Below the pieces are notes generated by a model that was not told the origin of the DNA, ran no database searches, and was given only the letters and a program-made list of their open reading frames with translations. From contig JAEDIJ010000041.1 of the NCBI GenBank assembly GCA_016292515.1, positions 1-16,903 on the forward strand: DNA of 16,903 nucleotides, in the 5' to 3' direction. Origin of the DNA: Victivallaceae bacterium (GTDB lineage Bacteria > Verrucomicrobiota > Lentisphaeria > Victivallales > Victivallaceae). How positions within the stretch are numbered: the first letter of the stretch is position 1; the number at the start of each line of letters is the position of its first letter. The position numbers and the translations under genes are program-made. Of the stretch, positions 7,524 to 14,070 are shown in pieces.

Positions 7524-7949
7524 TTATTTCACGAAAAGGGTGATGTTTTCCCGACGGACGATCACGACACTGTCGCCGACCTTGCGGGGAACTTCAAAAC
7601 GGGCATTCCACAGCGAACCGCGGAATTGGACTTTGCCGGACATTTCCGTTTCGTTGAAATCAGCGACGTGCGCGGTCTCTCCGGTGCAGTCTTTGCCGTC
7701 GTCATCGACTTCGTTGACCGACGAGACGCCCTTGAAAACGCGGGCGCAGAATTTCCGGCAGCCGAAAAGCAAAACAAGTGAAAGCACCGCCCAGCATCCG
7801 AGCTGCCACGCCAGCGGTAAAGGAAACAGCCATTGCATCAGCGCGATCCCCAGCGCGGAGATCCCGAAAAAGGCAATGATGAATCCCGGCGTGATAAATT
7901 CCAGAAAAATCAACGCCAGTCCGACGGCGCACCAAAGCAACGGATCCAT
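7524..7949 (-). CDS. NfeD-like membrane protein (short form)
   Basis: NfeD proteins partner SPFH proteins encoded beside them. This is the short form without the N-terminal ClpP-class protease domain. I chose ATG 7949 (141 residues) because AAGGAG (minus strand, 7956-7961) precedes it by 6 nt and a strong promoter lies just upstream; the frame extends to 8048 but would run through that promoter. Hydrophobic segments at about 4-24, 26-44 and 48-66 give two or three membrane helices, including FLEFITPGF. The C-terminal part is a short beta domain of OB-fold type: GETAHV, GKVQFRGSLWNARF and VGDSVVIVRREN. It is the first gene of a two-gene operon with qmcA. Confidence 0.9.
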   Translation of the reverse strand: MDPLLWCAVGLALIFLEFITPGFIIAFFGISALGIALMQWLFPLPLAWQLGCWAVLSLVLLFGCRKFCARVFKGVSSVNEVDDDGKDCTGETAHVADFNETEMSGKVQFRGSLWNARFEVPRKVGDSVVIVRRENITLFVK

Positions 7950-7976
7950 GAAGTTCTCCTTTTTACGACTGTTTTT

Positions 7977-8005
7977 AGTATAATGTCGGATAGCCGCTTT
8001 GTCAA
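7977..8005 (-). promoter_or_regulatory. Near-perfect sigma-70 promoter for the nfeD-qmcA operon
   Basis: Reading the minus strand, TTGACA (8000-8005) is an exact consensus -35 box. A 17-bp spacer leads to TATACT (7977-7982), 5 of 6 matches to the -10 consensus. Transcription would begin near 7970, leaving a leader of about 20 nt with the ribosome-binding site. No operator is evident over the boxes, so constitutive expression is likely. Confidence 0.8.
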
Positions 8006-8057
8006 GGGTATCCTTGGTGTTTTTTTGAAAATTCCCGCGGCGGTGCAATGCGGATCT

Positions 8058-8936
8058 TTATTTCCGGATCATCGCCAGCAGTTTTTCCGCCGCCGCCGTC
8101 AAGGTTTCGTTGCGGTTGCGGATACAGCAGATCTCGCGCGGGGGGATGCTCTCTTTGAGCGGCAGAGGAACGATGAGATTTTCCTGATTCTGTAAAAAAT
8201 CTTCGGGGACGAAACCGATGCCGAGATTCTGCTTCACCAGCGGTACGATGTGGTCGTAGGACGCCGCCTCGATATCGGGGGAGAAATTGATGCCGTGCCG
8301 CGCGAAAAACTGCATATAGAAATTACGGGTGCCGGTCTTTTCTCCCAGAGAGATCAAGGGATATGCGGCAAGTTCGCGCAAGTTGTGCTCCTTGTGCGCG
8401 AGGAAATCGAAATCGCGGCCGCCGATGGCGATTTCCTGAAAGACCTTGAACCGATCGACCGTGAAAATATCCGGCAGTTCGATCGGCGTGATGACCAGCG
8501 CGAAATCGGCAAGCCCCGTCCGCACCGCATCGACGCACCCCGCCGAAGAATTGCCGAAAAGGCGGATCCGGATGTTTTTATACTTGCGGTGAAATTTATT
8601 GAGGACGGGCAACAGCAAGAGCCGCAAGCCGATCTCGGTGACGGCGACGGAAACCATTCCCTGCTGCAAGCCGTTTTCCGCTTTGAGTTCGCTCTCGGCG
8701 AAGCGGATCTTTTCGACGGCGGGGCGGATATATTCGTAAAGTTTTTCCCCGCTCGGCGTCAACTGCATACCGCCGGAAGTGCGGATAAAAAGCGAACAGC
8801 CCCACTGCGCTTCGAGCGACTGGATGATCCGCGAAACATTCGGCTGATTGTTGCCCAGTTGCCGGGCGGCGAGCGTCAGACTGCCGCACTTGGCGACGAA
8901 ATAAAAAGTTTTGTAATAATCGTAACTGATTTTCAT
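8058..8936 (-). CDS. LysR-family transcriptional regulator
   Basis: This 292-residue protein has the normal LysR size and layout. Residues 1-60 form the winged helix-turn-helix, with AARQLGNNQPNVSRIIQSLE covering the recognition helix, followed by LFIRTSGGMQLTPSGEKL. Residues about 65-90 are the linker helix. Residues 92-292 form the periplasmic-binding-like effector domain (VSVAVTEIGLRLLLLPVLNKF, later GIGFVPEDF). Such regulators bind a T-N11-A dyad upstream of a divergent target and activate it when a small-molecule inducer binds. The gene is divergent from the creatininase-headed cluster across a 129-bp gap with a suitable dyad, so it very probably controls that cluster and itself. The start lacks a good Shine-Dalgarno sequence (AAGCGTAAAAAAAATG). 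The inducer is unknown. Confidence 0.93.
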   Translation of the reverse strand: MKISYDYYKTFYFVAKCGSLTLAARQLGNNQPNVSRIIQSLEAQWGCSLFIRTSGGMQLTPSGEKLYEYIRPAVEKIRFAESELKAENGLQQGMVSVAVTEIGLRLLLLPVLNKFHRKYKNIRIRLFGNSSAGCVDAVRTGLADFALVITPIELPDIFTVDRFKVFQEIAIGGRDFDFLAHKEHNLRELAAYPLISLGEKTGTRNFYMQFFARHGINFSPDIEAASYDHIVPLVKQNLGIGFVPEDFLQNQENLIVPLPLKESIPPREICCIRNRNETLTAAAEKLLAMIRK

Positions 8937-8957
8937 TTTTTTTACGCTTGAAAAGTC

Positions 8958-8972
8958 ATATCGTTGTGATAT
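8958..8972. promoter_or_regulatory. Candidate LysR operator (T-N11-A dyad)
   Basis: ATATC-GTTGT-GATAT is a perfect 5-bp inverted repeat around a 5-bp centre and contains the T-N11-A signature (T8959, A8971). It lies in the divergent gap next to the LysR gene. Its centre is about 65 bp upstream of the start expected from the candidate -10 box at 9018-9023, the classic position of a LysR recognition site. Confidence 0.55.
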
Positions 8973-8993
8973 ATTTAATATACTATATATACA

Positions 8994-9023
8994 TTTTAAG
9001 TATTATGCAAGTCAAGATATATT
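8994..9023 (+). promoter_or_regulatory. Candidate activator-dependent promoter of the 9066-13905 cluster
   Basis: A -10 box TATATT (9018-9023, 5 of 6) has only a weak -35 element, TTTTAA (8994-8999), 18 bp upstream. A poor -35 box is common at promoters that need a LysR activator. The surrounding sequence is very AT-rich, so other -10-like sites (for example 8984-8991) are also possible. Confidence 0.35.
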
Positions 9024-9065
9024 AAGACCGGATGAAAAACTTTTTTCTGATGTAAAAGGAGTTTT

Positions 9066-9809
9066 ATGCAGTATCTTAATATGCGTCCCTGTCAATTGCG
9101 CGAAGCGTTGAAAAAGAATACGCCCGCCGTCCTGCCGCTCGGCGTCGTCGAATATCACGCGGAGCATCTGCCTTTCGGGTTGGATTGCTTCACCTGCATC
9201 GACGTCATTTCCCGGATGGAAAAACGCCGTCCGGAAACGATCGTGCTGCCGCCTTTCTACTACGGTGCCGCTTCGCGCGCCGTCGCCGCGCCGGAAAACA
9301 ACGGCACGATCCACGTCGATGCCGAAGCGATCGTCCCCGTCGCCAAGGAGATTTTTCGCGGACTGTTGCAGGTCGGTTTCCGCAACGTCCACTGTTTCAT
9401 CGCTCATCAGACCGAGGGATTCGAGCAGGGGATGCCGACCGATCTCGCTTTCCGCTTCGCCGCCAAACAGGTGATTTTCGAGTACCTTGAAGAAAAGACG
9501 GGCAAAGGCTGGTGGGGAACGGAAAAATTCGCCAATTATTACGCGGGCTCCAATGATCCTTTCAAGTGGATCCAGGTGCATCCCATCCGCACGCGGAAAT
9601 CGACCCAGCAGACGTTCAAGGGCGACCACGCGGGCAAACTGGAAACGAGCGAAGCGCTGGCGATCTGTCCGCAATACGTCAAAATGGACGATCTCGACGA
9701 CGATTTGTGGTACTCCCGTCCGGGGCGCGAAGCCACGGCGGAATGGGGCGAAGCCGCGCTTGAAACGACTTCGCGCGACGTCGAATTGATCTGCTATCCC
9801 GAAAAGTGA
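9066..9809 (+). CDS. Creatininase-family amidohydrolase
   Basis: Family members are cytoplasmic di-metal hydrolases that cleave cyclic or linear amides (creatinine, formamide intermediates, mycofactocin precursor). In this 247-residue protein the N-terminal metal motif is clear: PLGVVEYHAEHLPFGLD supplies Glu29, His31 and Asp40. NGTIHVD follows at 80-85. The second metal motif, usually NGHGGN, reads IAHQTEG (112-118), keeping His114 but replacing the following residues. GDHAGKLETS (187-195) corresponds to the conserved HAGExETS block. Because the metal set is mostly present but the loop differs, the substrate is unlikely to be creatinine. AAAGGAG (9055-9061) precedes the ATG by 4 nt. It is the first gene of the LysR-linked cluster and ends 1 nt before the deacetylase gene. 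Confidence 0.85.
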   Translation: MQYLNMRPCQLREALKKNTPAVLPLGVVEYHAEHLPFGLDCFTCIDVISRMEKRRPETIVLPPFYYGAASRAVAAPENNGTIHVDAEAIVPVAKEIFRGLLQVGFRNVHCFIAHQTEGFEQGMPTDLAFRFAAKQVIFEYLEEKTGKGWWGTEKFANYYAGSNDPFKWIQVHPIRTRKSTQQTFKGDHAGKLETSEALAICPQYVKMDDLDDDLWYSRPGREATAEWGEAALETTSRDVELICYPEK

Positions 9810-9810
9810 C

Positions 9811-10734
9811 ATGAAATTTTTTGACTACCATTTTCACGGCTGTGCCGGGCACAAGACGATCGAGCTGAACCGCGACGCCTACGAGGAAATGTCGCGTTTT
9901 CTTCTGGAAAAGGGCGAAACCGACGGGTTTCTCGCGACCTTTTCGGCGGCACCGATCGACAGCCTCGTCGAAAGTCTTCATTTCTGCCGCGATCTGATGG
10001 GCGGCAAACCGCTCGGCGGCGCGTCGCTCGACGGCGTTTATCTTGAAGGACCTTTTGTCCGCAATCCGGGCGGGATGACGGCGGATCTCCTCGCGAAGCC
10101 CGATCTCGGTGCCGCCAGAAAACTTGTCGAAGCGGGGCGCGGCATCATCCGCACGATCGCCCTTGCGCCGGAATTGCCGGGCGCGATGGAGTTGATCGAT
10201 TATTTCGTTTCGGAAAAGATCCCGGTCTCCGCCGGACACTTCAACTGTACGGCGGAAGTGATGCACGAAGCGATCGGGCACGGGTTGAGCGGCATCACGC
10301 ACTTCTGCAACAACGGTGAGGGCGACATCGAGTGCATCCTCGGCCGCTATTCGACCAAGGGTCCGTGGCTGGAAATTCTCGCCGACGACAGATTGACCTG
10401 CGAAATGATCTGCGACGGCGTTCACGTCGACCGGCGGCTGGTCAAGGCGATCAGCCGCGTCAAGGGGCGCGACAAATTCATCCCGATCACCGACGGTTGC
10501 GCCGCGACGGGAGTTCCGGGCAAACGGCTCGCCTTTCCCGACCCGGCGGGCAACGTCAGCGAGTTCGACGTGCGCGACGGCGCGCTTTTCGTCGCGGACA
10601 CCGATCTCTTGACGGGAAGTCTTGCCACGATGAATAAAATTTATCACAATCTCATCGACTTCGGGGCGATGACGGAAGCCGAGGCCCGTTACGCCTGTAC
10701 CGAAGCACCGAGAAAAAAAGCGGGGTTGCTCTGA
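9811..10734 (+). CDS. NagA-like N-acetylglucosamine-6-phosphate deacetylase-family amidohydrolase, compact form
   Basis: NagA removes acetate from GlcNAc-6-phosphate. This 307-residue protein has its TIM-barrel signature: DYHFHG (5-10, His7 and His9), YLEGPF with Glu79, SAGHFNC with His143, ITHFCNN with His164, CDGVHV with His205 and ITDG with catalytic Asp228. The spacing of Glu79, His143 and His164 equals that of E. coli NagA (E131, H195, H216). Compared with the usual 380 residues, both ends are short. It begins at the first barrel strand and stops soon after the last, so the beta-sandwich made from the two termini is missing. The start lies 1 nt after the previous stop and should be coupled. 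A related deacylase with another N-acyl substrate is as likely as true NagA. Confidence 0.85.
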   Translation: MKFFDYHFHGCAGHKTIELNRDAYEEMSRFLLEKGETDGFLATFSAAPIDSLVESLHFCRDLMGGKPLGGASLDGVYLEGPFVRNPGGMTADLLAKPDLGAARKLVEAGRGIIRTIALAPELPGAMELIDYFVSEKIPVSAGHFNCTAEVMHEAIGHGLSGITHFCNNGEGDIECILGRYSTKGPWLEILADDRLTCEMICDGVHVDRRLVKAISRVKGRDKFIPITDGCAATGVPGKRLAFPDPAGNVSEFDVRDGALFVADTDLLTGSLATMNKIYHNLIDFGAMTEAEARYACTEAPRKKAGLL

Positions 10735-12960
10735 ATGTACGAAAAAATTTTTGAACGGCAGTCGAAAATCGTCGACTACACGCAACGCGCCAAATACTAC
10801 AAACTCGCCGAGTTGCCGGAGTGTCAGGCGAAACTCGTTCGCGGCGATCAGGCGATCGTCGTCGTCGGCAACGAAGTGCGCGCCTATTATTTCTGGCGCA
10901 ACTTGTGGCGCAAAAAAGCCCAGCGCGTGATGGATGATCTCATTTCCGTCGAGCAAAAAAGCGATGCGATCGTCCTTGTTTCCGCCGACGCGGTGACGAC
11001 GCTTTCCTTTGCCGAAGACGCGGAGGAAAAGGAATCCTACGTCGTCTGGGATATCGAGTACCGCGATGCGGGCGAGGGCGTTTTCCGATCCAGTTACTTC
11101 CACGAGGGGGCGATCTCCGATTTCACCTACATTTCTTTCAAATACATCGTGCGCAAGGAAAATCCGCCGCCTTATCCGTTTGAAAAAAATTGGAGCGACT
11201 ATTTCTGCCGCGGCGGCAACAACCGTATCTTCTACACTTGCAGCGGTCATCTTTACTTCGGATGCGCCTATCTTGAAACGGAGATCGACCGTGTTTCCGC
11301 GCCGGAGCGCGACGATACCGAACTCGCGCAACTTTTCCGCCTGCGCGAAGCGGTCAAGGGGGAACTGCATCTGCACTACTTCTGGTTCTTCGGCGAGGGC
11401 GGCGAGGAGCATATGGGGCACCTTTCCAATGTTTTGTGGCGGCTCGACGACTCCCCCGTCCACACGCCGCAGACCGACATGAAAGATTTCGTCGAAAAAT
11501 TCACCTCGATCTGGCAACGCTCGGAATTGAAAGGCGTCGAGCAGGGCGACCATTACGCGGCGCACTTTTTTTCCGAATTTTTCGGACAGTTCAAAGAGGG
11601 ATACCGTCCGCCGGATCAATTCGGCTGTTCGTGGTTGGAGTACGACCTTTTGAAAGCCAATGAATTTTACCGCCGCTGGCGCACAAACGGCGATCCGGAG
11701 GATCGCGAACGGGCGAAAAAACTCATCAACTTCTACTTGTACAATCACTACGCGGGGAATTCCAAACTCACCTATCCCTTTCACACCGGGGCATTTATGC
11801 ACGACATCATGCCCTTTTGCGAAAAGACCGGGTGGGGCGCGCCCTTTGAAGCGGAGGCACTCGACAGTCTTGCCCTGCCGGAAATGATCTACGACGCGAT
11901 GACGCTCTACTTGCAGGACGAAACGCTCTTTCAGACGAAATATCCCTTTGACATCCTCGACGACGTGCTGAAACTTCAACAGAAAGACGGCCACTTCCGC
12001 CGCCTTTATTGGAGCGATCTCACTCCCAAGGAAAAGCCGGGCTGGATCAGCCAGTACTCCGAAACGCAGACGTGGATCCCCGCTTTGATCAAACTCTATC
12101 AGGCGACGCACGACGAACGCATCCGCGCGGCGTATCTCAAAACCGCCGAACGCTGTATGCTCGACATCGAGGAACTCGGACTTTTTTCGATGGGCGGCTG
12201 CGAGACCGACTATCCCGATTTGTGGGACGTCGACGGCTACCGCACGATGCTCTGGGCTTTTCTCGATCTTTACGACGAGGAAAAAGATCCGAAATTTCTT
12301 TTGGTCGCGGAAAAGATCCAGCTTTTCGGCTCGACGATGCAAGTCGGGTACAACATTCCCAACGTGCCGGGCTCTTTTTACGACAAGATCAATTGGAGAT
12401 CGCGCGGGATGATCTCGACGAGTTATTACACCTATCCCGATTACTCGCGCACGCAATGCACCGCGACCGGAAATCAGTCCGTCGCGTGGATGGGCTACCT
12501 TTTGCTGCGGCTCTACCGGGCGACCGGCAAGGCGATCTACGCGAGCCGCGCGATCGCGACGTTCCGGCAGGTGATGGTCTTCCGCGACGAAAAGAGCCTG
12601 GAAGGCAATCCTTTCCGCGATCAGATCCTTTACAGCATCTACGAAAACAATCCGCAGATGGACGACGAGTCGGGGCTTTACAAGCACAGTTATCCCGAAA
12701 ACAGCTACTCGCTTTTCATCGATCTCTACCTCTATCTCGGCGAGATATTGCGCGAGTTCGGCGGCATTCTGGTCGATTGTAAAAATGAGCACGCTTTCGG
12801 CATCGACTGCGTCGAGGTCACCGCCGCCGATTTCGCGCGCCGCACCCTCACCGTCCGCAACGAATTGGATCGCAAACACACGACGACGCTCTTTGTCGAC
12901 GGCAAGTGCGTCGGCAATGTTGATTTTGAACCCCAAGAAACCAAAACCATTCAATTTTAA
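10735..12960 (+). CDS. Large cytoplasmic protein of unknown function, helical-toroid glycosidase-like
   Basis: I do not recognise a named family for this 741-residue protein. It has no signal peptide or membrane helix. Residues 1-240 look beta-rich and full of aromatic residues. Residues about 250-680 consist of repeated helical hairpins, for example TQTWIPALIKLYQATHDERI (445-464), GYRTMLWAFLDLYDEEKDPK (501-520) and QSVAWMGYLLLRLYRATGK (581-599). This pattern is like the (alpha/alpha)6 barrels of six-hairpin glycosidases, lyases and epimerases. Residues about 690-741 form a small beta domain. Conserved-looking acidic and aromatic clusters (ETQTW, GGCETDYPDLWD at 488-499, YYTYPDY) could line a sugar pocket. 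Start and previous stop abut (TGAATG), so it is coupled to the deacetylase. A cytoplasmic carbohydrate-active enzyme is my inference, not an identification. Confidence 0.8.
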   Translation: MYEKIFERQSKIVDYTQRAKYYKLAELPECQAKLVRGDQAIVVVGNEVRAYYFWRNLWRKKAQRVMDDLISVEQKSDAIVLVSADAVTTLSFAEDAEEKESYVVWDIEYRDAGEGVFRSSYFHEGAISDFTYISFKYIVRKENPPPYPFEKNWSDYFCRGGNNRIFYTCSGHLYFGCAYLETEIDRVSAPERDDTELAQLFRLREAVKGELHLHYFWFFGEGGEEHMGHLSNVLWRLDDSPVHTPQTDMKDFVEKFTSIWQRSELKGVEQGDHYAAHFFSEFFGQFKEGYRPPDQFGCSWLEYDLLKANEFYRRWRTNGDPEDRERAKKLINFYLYNHYAGNSKLTYPFHTGAFMHDIMPFCEKTGWGAPFEAEALDSLALPEMIYDAMTLYLQDETLFQTKYPFDILDDVLKLQQKDGHFRRLYWSDLTPKEKPGWISQYSETQTWIPALIKLYQATHDERIRAAYLKTAERCMLDIEELGLFSMGGCETDYPDLWDVDGYRTMLWAFLDLYDEEKDPKFLLVAEKIQLFGSTMQVGYNIPNVPGSFYDKINWRSRGMISTSYYTYPDYSRTQCTATGNQSVAWMGYLLLRLYRATGKAIYASRAIATFRQVMVFRDEKSLEGNPFRDQILYSIYENNPQMDDESGLYKHSYPENSYSLFIDLYLYLGEILREFGGILVDCKNEHAFGIDCVEVTAADFARRTLTVRNELDRKHTTTLFVDGKCVGNVDFEPQETKTIQF

Positions 12961-12972
12961 GGAGAAAGCATC

Positions 12973-13905
12973 ATGAAAATTCTGTTGATGGGCGGCACCG
13001 GATGGCTCGGTCACCACATCGCCAAGCAACTCGCCAAAGCGGGGTATGAATTCACCATTCTGACCCGCGGTCAAAAGTCTCAATTCAAGGGAGTCATCGA
13101 CGAATTCCCGACCATTATCGCCGACAAAAAGGACGAGGCGTCGATGCGGGAAGTTTTCAAGACCCGCTACACGCATATCATCGACACCGTCCCGACCGTC
13201 GAATCGATTACCTGGGTCAAAAAGTACGCACAGGGGCTTGAACATTACATTCATTGCAGTTCGACGGGCGGTTACGCTCCGCTGCCTTTTATCCCGTGCA
13301 ACGAGACCGCTTTCTACAAAGGCTTCGCCCGCGGCACCGGATGGGACAAAAAGCGCATCTACGACGAAATGGTGATGGAAATGTACCAGAAAGAGGGCTT
13401 CCCCGTCACCGTCATCCGTCCCTGCTACATCACCGGGCCGGGGATGCTTCCCCTCGATAACTTCGGCGGCCGCCGCGAAGATTTCATCCGCGACCTCGTC
13501 AACGAAGTGCCGCTCGACGTGCCCGTCGACGGGCAGGCGTTGCTCCAACCGATCCACGTCTACGATCTGGCGTCGAGTTTCGTCCTCGCGCTGACGCATC
13601 AGCGCAGCATCGGTCAAGTCTACAACATCTGCCTCGATCACGCGCTGCCGCTCAATCAGTACCTCGAAGTCAACGCCGCCGTTTTCGGCAAGAAACCGGT
13701 CATCAATTATATGAGTGTCGAGGATATGCAGAAAAAGCACGCCGGTCATATCGACGAGATCGGTCTGCGCTTTGTCAGCACCCATATGTGCTTCTCGATC
13801 GACAAGGCGGTGCACGATCTCGATTACCGTCCGCACTGCACTCCCGAAGCCGCCATCGAGGAAACGGCACTTTGGGCGGCGGAGGTCACCGGCGTCAAAT
13901 TTTAA
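12973..13905 (+). CDS. Extended SDR, NAD-dependent epimerase/dehydratase-like
   Basis: This 310-residue protein begins with the dinucleotide-binding motif GGTGWLG (7-13) of a Rossmann fold and has SDR landmarks: HCSSTGGYAPL (94-104), VTVIRPCYITGPGM (145-158) and LQPIHVYDLASSF (191-203). Extended SDRs epimerise, dehydrate or reduce sugars and sugar-derived compounds using bound NAD(P). The catalytic Tyr-x3-Lys is not evident: the expected place reads GWDKKRIYDE (123-132), with Trp124 where Tyr would be. It therefore resembles the atypical, CSP41-like branch. AAGGAG (12959-12964) overlaps the previous stop and is 8 nt before the ATG, giving the gene its own good ribosome-binding site. It closes the cluster and is followed by a strong terminator. 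A role as a sugar oxidoreductase fits the context. Confidence 0.88.
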   Translation: MKILLMGGTGWLGHHIAKQLAKAGYEFTILTRGQKSQFKGVIDEFPTIIADKKDEASMREVFKTRYTHIIDTVPTVESITWVKKYAQGLEHYIHCSSTGGYAPLPFIPCNETAFYKGFARGTGWDKKRIYDEMVMEMYQKEGFPVTVIRPCYITGPGMLPLDNFGGRREDFIRDLVNEVPLDVPVDGQALLQPIHVYDLASSFVLALTHQRSIGQVYNICLDHALPLNQYLEVNAAVFGKKPVINYMSVEDMQKKHAGHIDEIGLRFVSTHMCFSIDKAVHDLDYRPHCTPEAAIEETALWAAEVTGVKF

Positions 13906-13925
13906 GCCGATGCCGTTTCCCTCTG

Positions 13926-13962
13926 AAAGGAGAGATTTCCCTTTGGAGTCTCTCCTTTTTTT
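13926..13962 (+). terminator. Rho-independent terminator of the LysR-linked cluster
   Basis: AAAGGAGAGA (13926-13935) pairs perfectly with TCTCTCCTTT (13949-13958) across a 13-nt loop that can pair further (TCC/GGA). Seven T occupy 13956-13962. It begins 21 nt after the SDR stop. Confidence 0.85.
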
Positions 13963-13988
13963 ACCGCCATTTTGAAAGGGGAAAAGGT

Positions 13989-14017
13989 TTGCTTTTTGCC
14001 GCAGACGATGCTATAGT
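13989..14017 (+). promoter_or_regulatory. Candidate promoter of the BY-kinase gene
   Basis: TATAGT (14012-14017, 5 of 6) follows a weak -35 element TTGCTT (13989-13994) after 17 bp. A second -10-like box TATAAC (14017-14022) overlaps. The leader would be about 47 nt. The region 13906-14070 otherwise holds only the terminator of the preceding cluster. Confidence 0.4.
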
Positions 14018-14070
14018 ATAACAAATTTATTTTACCACCATACATCCGGTATCAACGGAAGGCAAAGAAA

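Noticed and set aside
7950..8048. N-terminal extension of the NfeD-like protein
   Set aside because: It would be translated from DNA that contains the -10 and -35 boxes and the ribosome-binding site; the protein from 7949 begins directly with the first membrane helix.
8971..8999. AT-rich alternating stretch in the LysR gap as a replication or attachment site
   Set aside because: There are no repeated boxes, no integrase or replication gene nearby, and an AT-rich divergent promoter explains it.
9679..13836. A 1385-codon open frame on the minus strand
   Set aside because: It is in codon register with three plus-strand genes that all share one frame. It stays open because those genes avoid TTA, CTA and TCA codons. 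Its translation is charge-rich with no domain, the plus-strand genes have family motifs and ribosome-binding sites, and it runs through gene boundaries.
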